Assembly (NCBI RefSeq): GCF_014651615.1
Contig: NZ_BMXF01000002.1
Location: forward strand, 1,206,677 to 1,270,676
Direction: 5' to 3'
DNA: 64,000 nucleotides
Source of the DNA: Persicitalea jodogahamensis
Lineage (GTDB): Bacteria; Bacteroidota; Bacteroidia; Cytophagales; Spirosomataceae
Shown here in pieces: positions 61,309 to 64,000 of the stretch. Position 1 is the stretch's first letter, and each line of letters opens with the position of its first letter. The notes beneath the pieces were generated by a model. That model saw nothing but the letters and a program-made list of their open reading frames with translations, did not search any database and was not told the DNA's origin. Made by a program: the position numbers and the translations under genes.

Positions 61309-61347
61309 ACAAATATACTATTCCTATTTTAATAACAAAGTATTTGT
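61309..61347. promoter_or_regulatory. Inverted repeat in the susC-gntR intergenic region
   Basis: ACAAATA (61309-61315) and TATTTGT (61341-61347) form a 7-bp inverted repeat that encloses the susC promoter. It could be an operator for the divergent FadR-type regulator, though the wide spacing and AT-rich composition keep confidence low. Confidence 0.35.
61310..61339 (-). promoter_or_regulatory. Bacteroidota-type promoter of susC
   Basis: On the minus strand TTTG (61339-61336), an 18-nt spacer, and TATATTTG (61317-61310) match the Bacteroidota -33/-7 pattern TTTG-N19-TAnnTTTG very closely. Transcription should start about 6-8 nt after the -7 box, near 61302, giving a leader of about 75-80 nt to the ATG at 61224. 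Confidence 0.8.
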
Positions 61348-61399
61348 ATAAAAAAAAGAATTATATTCCGTTCGATAGGCGGATTACAGCTCGAAAAGC

Positions 61400-61407
61400 T
61401 ATATTTG
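61400..61407 (+). promoter_or_regulatory. -7 element TATATTTG of the gntR-type gene
   Basis: TATATTTG fits TAnnTTTG exactly and ends 14 nt before the ATG at 61422. No clear -33 TTTG is found at the right distance, so the promoter may depend on an activator or be weak. Confidence 0.55.
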
Positions 61408-61421
61408 CGCAAAAACTCAAT

Positions 61422-62123
61422 ATGGCATCTGCTAAATCCACCACCCTCGAACCTTTGGAAAGTCTCTCGATGACAGATCGGGTGGAAAACATCCTCAGGG
61501 ATTATTTTACCGAAAACGCGTTCAAGCCCGGCGATCAACTTCCCAACGAATTCGAGATGGCGCAAAAGCTCAATGTGAGTCGGAACGTAGTACGGGAAGC
61601 GTTGAGTCGACTTCGAATGCTGGGAATGGTAGAGTCGAGGCCAAGGAGGGGCATGGTTATGGCGCAACCAGATTTGTTGGCGGGTTTAGAGAAAGTACTC
61701 AATCCGCTCTTGCTCAGTCAAGATGATCTGAAAGACGTATTTGAACTACGTTTGGTGCTTGAACTGGGGGTTTCTGAAATACTCTTCGCCCGAAAAACAC
61801 CAGAAGATATGGCGGAGTTGGAAGAGATAGCGGAGAGGCAAAAGGGGCTGGCTGTCCTGACGAAGGAAGACGAAATCGAATTTCACGGCAAACTTTACGA
61901 CATGACGGGTAACGAAACACTTCACCGGTTTCAGAGTATGCTTGCTCCGGTTTTTGACCATGTTTTTGCTGCCTATTACAATAAAACTTCCAAGTCGTCT
62001 AAACTAGAGCAGGTTACTCATTACGATTTATTCAAGGTGCTGAAAGAAGGCACGGCGGCCCAGTTTCGCACAGCCATGTACAACCATTTGGCCGTTTATA
62101 TCGATTCCGCCAGCAGTCGTTGA
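61422..62123 (+). CDS. GntR-family regulator, FadR subgroup
   Basis: From the ATG at 61422 the 233-aa product has an N-terminal winged helix at residues ~18-80 (FKPGDQLPNEFEMAQKLNVS, then VVREALSRLRMLGMVESRPR). A helical FCD ligand-binding domain covers ~95-230 (LRLVLELGVSEILFARKTPE, EFHGKLYDMTGNE with a metal-binding His, and MYNHLAVYI). The upstream in-frame ATG at 61344 would cover the promoter and is not used. It diverges from susC and probably controls the 13-gene catabolic operon in response to an acidic metabolite. Confidence 0.9.
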   Translation: MASAKSTTLEPLESLSMTDRVENILRDYFTENAFKPGDQLPNEFEMAQKLNVSRNVVREALSRLRMLGMVESRPRRGMVMAQPDLLAGLEKVLNPLLLSQDDLKDVFELRLVLELGVSEILFARKTPEDMAELEEIAERQKGLAVLTKEDEIEFHGKLYDMTGNETLHRFQSMLAPVFDHVFAAYYNKTSKSSKLEQVTHYDLFKVLKEGTAAQFRTAMYNHLAVYIDSASSR

Positions 62124-62132
62124 AAAGCCAGT

Positions 62133-62918
62133 TTACAATTTCAAGAACCGCTTTATATTTCCAAACCTCAACAGATTCTTTGTTTTAGTGTCCGCTTCTT
62201 GATCTCGCAAAGCTTCGATGCGCAGCAAGCCCGTTCGACTGTCCAGTAATGGGGCGTGAGTACCAAAAGCAAACTTTTCCTGGCCAAATTGAGAGAGCAT
62301 TTGGCCGAGGTCATTCATATTTCGTCCGGAAGTATCCATAATAAGGTTAGTGTTCCTGAAAATTTGCAGCTCTTCATCGCTTAATGCAGTGCTATTGGCC
62401 ACATTCAGTACTAAGAACCTCGCGTCCGGCACTTCTTTGAGGATGGGAATAATATCCCTCAGCGACCACTCTTTTTCAACGTCCAGCCAGGAGCTTGTTC
62501 GTGCATCCACCATACGGAGCGACATCGCTACGGGCAGGTTGTAATCACGTGCCATTCTTACCAGTTCGATACAATTTGGATGGTCCAGCTCATAGCGGTG
62601 ATGAATCGGGTGCAAACGAATGCCTTTCATTCCCAGTTTGGTGCGGCAAGTTTCAAAATCAGTCTGCCACCCACTATAAACCGGATTAATGACTGCAAAA
62701 GGAATGATTTGTTTCGCAAACCGCTTGTCAGAATTAATTTCGTCATGCAGCTCTTGGTTGGCGTGTTGGGTGTTTTTATAGAAAATGCCGTTGAGATTAC
62801 TGACCACTGTCATATCCACGCCGTAGGTCTCCATTCTTTCCAGCAGTCCCCGGCATGTGTTTCCGCGCAATTGTCGGAAAGGCCAATGCCCTACGTAGCT
62901 GTTGCAATCAATTAACAT
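62133..62918 (-). CDS. Amidohydrolase-2-family TIM-barrel protein
   Basis: The 261-aa protein resembles the amidohydrolase-related (Amidohydro_2) family, with GMKGIRLHPIHHRYELDHPN near residue 93. The usual N-terminal HxH (as in DxHxH) is not seen; the start reads MLIDCNSYVGHWPFRQLRGN, with only one His of the pair. The end FGTHAPLLDSR near 219 replaces the FGSDxP block. It may use a different metal arrangement or be non-hydrolytic. It overlaps the next amidohydrolase gene by 11 bp (62908-62918) and converges with the gntR-type gene. Confidence 0.75.
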   Translation of the reverse strand: MLIDCNSYVGHWPFRQLRGNTCRGLLERMETYGVDMTVVSNLNGIFYKNTQHANQELHDEINSDKRFAKQIIPFAVINPVYSGWQTDFETCRTKLGMKGIRLHPIHHRYELDHPNCIELVRMARDYNLPVAMSLRMVDARTSSWLDVEKEWSLRDIIPILKEVPDARFLVLNVANSTALSDEELQIFRNTNLIMDTSGRNMNDLGQMLSQFGQEKFAFGTHAPLLDSRTGLLRIEALRDQEADTKTKNLLRFGNIKRFLKL

Positions 62919-63825
62919 GGTTACCTGATTTTTTCAGAATGGCCTGATAGTTTTCAAAAAATAACTTTTTTCTCTGCGATTCCGACAGGTCGGCGGCGAT
63001 CATGCCACCCACGCTCTGATAGAAAGAATAGTCGCAGCCAAACAGCAAACGATCCTCGCCAATGTAGCGTAGAGCAAAGTCGATCATGCCACCTTCGTTA
63101 TTGCTTCCTGAAACATCGACATATACATTGGGCGAGTGCTGCAGCGCCTTGCAGGCGTCCTCCCAGTCAATACCCCCACCGATGTGGGCAAACTGAAACA
63201 TGGCCTCAGGGTACTTTCGGGCCGCATCCACAAAATCCTCGGGTAGCGATACATTGGGTGGCTCGCGGGCGTCCAAAACTACCCGCGACTTCCCGATGGG
63301 TGAGTGCATGAGAATGACCATTTTCAGATCAATGAATTTCTCGATCACCGGATCGAAGAGCGGGTCGTTGATCTTGACGTGATTGTACAGCTTCATACCC
63401 ACCATACCCAGGTCCGTGCAACGTTTTATCTCTTGCATGCTTTCTTTTGGGTAGGTCGGGTTGAGAGTTAACATACCGATGAACCGTCCCGGAAATGCTT
63501 TTACGGCGTTGTGAACTTCATTATTGCACGCAATAAACTCTTCGGGAGAACCTAAGCTGCCTGGTTTCATAGGCTTGGAAATCATTAAAGTTCCAATGCC
63601 CAGTCGATCGGCGATATCGATAATATCCGTTGGAGTCAGTGCATTGAGGCCGACGTGCGCGTGGGCGTCGATTTTTTCGTAACGCAACACTTCTTCCATC
63701 AAATCCTCATTTTCGACAGAATTGGGATTTGACCTATTCCTATAATTCAGATTCACCAATCCCGTGCAACCGATGATTGCCGCCGAACTTGTCACAAATT
63801 TGCGTCGAGTGATCGATGATGTCAT
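62908..63825 (-). CDS. Exported amidohydrolase-2-family protein
   Basis: The 305-aa protein starts MTSSITRRKFVTSSAAIIGC, a Tat-like signal that ends near a Cys and so could also be lipidated. It has IDAHAHVGLN (HxH near residue 53), GMKLYNHVKINDP near 143, ILMHSPIG near 172, FQFAHIGGG near 210 and LLFGCDYSFY near 257. These are the metal and catalytic blocks of the Amidohydro_2 family (decarboxylases and lactonases). It and the overlapping gene at 62133 encode two related proteins, one exported and one cytoplasmic. Confidence 0.82.
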   Translation of the reverse strand: MTSSITRRKFVTSSAAIIGCTGLVNLNYRNRSNPNSVENEDLMEEVLRYEKIDAHAHVGLNALTPTDIIDIADRLGIGTLMISKPMKPGSLGSPEEFIACNNEVHNAVKAFPGRFIGMLTLNPTYPKESMQEIKRCTDLGMVGMKLYNHVKINDPLFDPVIEKFIDLKMVILMHSPIGKSRVVLDAREPPNVSLPEDFVDAARKYPEAMFQFAHIGGGIDWEDACKALQHSPNVYVDVSGSNNEGGMIDFALRYIGEDRLLFGCDYSFYQSVGGMIAADLSESQRKKLFFENYQAILKKSGNHVN

Positions 63826-63840
63826 AAATTCTTATTTCTT

Positions 63841-64000
63841 TTATTGACCATTAAAATAATCCTGACTTTTTTGTAAGAATGTATCGACAAATGCGTCGTC
63901 GATCAGGTCGGGATAGGCCCGTAAAACGCGATCGATTGCCTCCGCTTGGCCCGCCGAAAGGCGTTCTTCGGGATTGAGGCACCAGGTACCCGCCAGAATG
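63841..64000 (-). CDS. C-terminal part of an unidentified protein
   Basis: The last 52 codons of a gene that enters from beyond the right edge can be read, ending at TAA (63841-63843). The end of the protein is helical (NPEERLSAGQAEAIDRVLRA, then YPDLIDDAFVDTFLQKSQDY). It lies 15 bp before the amidohydrolase gene on the same strand and is probably in the same operon. I do not recognise the family from this fragment. Confidence 0.7.
   Translation of the reverse strand, partial: ILAGTWCLNPEERLSAGQAEAIDRVLRAYPDLIDDAFVDTFLQKSQDYFNGQ

Overview
The window comes from a member of the Bacteroidota, most likely a Cytophagales/Spirosomataceae-type bacterium of about 50% GC. The signs are proteins with type IX secretion (T9SS) C-terminal sorting domains, a SusC/SusD pair, GldF, two DUF4199 proteins, a gingipain-like C25 peptidase, and promoters of the Bacteroidota TTTG/TAnnTTTG kind. 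No rRNA, tRNA, CRISPR array or complete insertion sequence was recognised.

Layout. (1) 1-4114, minus strand: molybdenum cofactor operon moeA, moaD, moaE, a DUF4886 hydrolase, a moaC-moaB fusion, and the 5' end of moaA, which shows no ordinary start codon. (2) 4237-9340: DUF4097 beta-repeat protein, NhaD-type Na+/H+ antiporter with a CBS protein, a small membrane protein, a DUF72 protein, and an orphan terminator that may end a small RNA. (3) 9468-15415: tripartite RND efflux operon with palindromes and direct repeats upstream. (4) 15536-20921: small membrane protein, T9SS esterase-like protein, ECF sigma/anti-sigma pair, exported amidohydrolase.

(5) 20922-37969, the most unusual region: two related cassettes on the plus strand. 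Each has a surface protein ending in the same TPDLTP-type domain, then a ~350-aa T9SS-sorted protein, then a 48-aa peptide with the lasso-peptide leader motif YxxPxLxxxGxxxxxT, then an intrinsic terminator. The 3' 802 bp of the cassettes are nearly identical, collinear direct repeats 7,458 bp apart. After cassette 1 come an asparagine-synthetase-like gene (lasso cyclase type) and an overlapping lipoprotein gene. After cassette 2 only a short stretch resembling the end of that lipoprotein gene remains. No RRE protein or leader protease is encoded in the window. An AT-rich stretch with an integrase-arm-like ORF and an AraC regulator lies between the cassettes, and a T9SS-sorted C25 peptidase converges on cassette 2.

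(6) 38214-45562: Gfo/Idh/MocA oxidoreductase, GldF, two DUF4199 proteins, a dihydroorotase homologue that has lost its HxH metal site, gcvH, a metallo-beta-lactamase-fold protein and a TIGR03364-type FAD oxidoreductase. (7) 45852-61224, minus strand: a 13-gene SusCD-led catabolic locus. It combines a BNR sialidase-like enzyme, a DapA/NanA-family lyase and a NanM-like kelch protein with amino-acid and acyl chemistry enzymes: M14 deacylase, SDR, PLP lyase, RraA, RidA, MlrC and an SMP-30 lactonase, plus an MFS transporter. A FadR-type GntR regulator is divergent from it, and the susC promoter matches the Bacteroidota consensus. (8) 62133-64000: two overlapping amidohydrolase genes and the 3' end of an unidentified gene.
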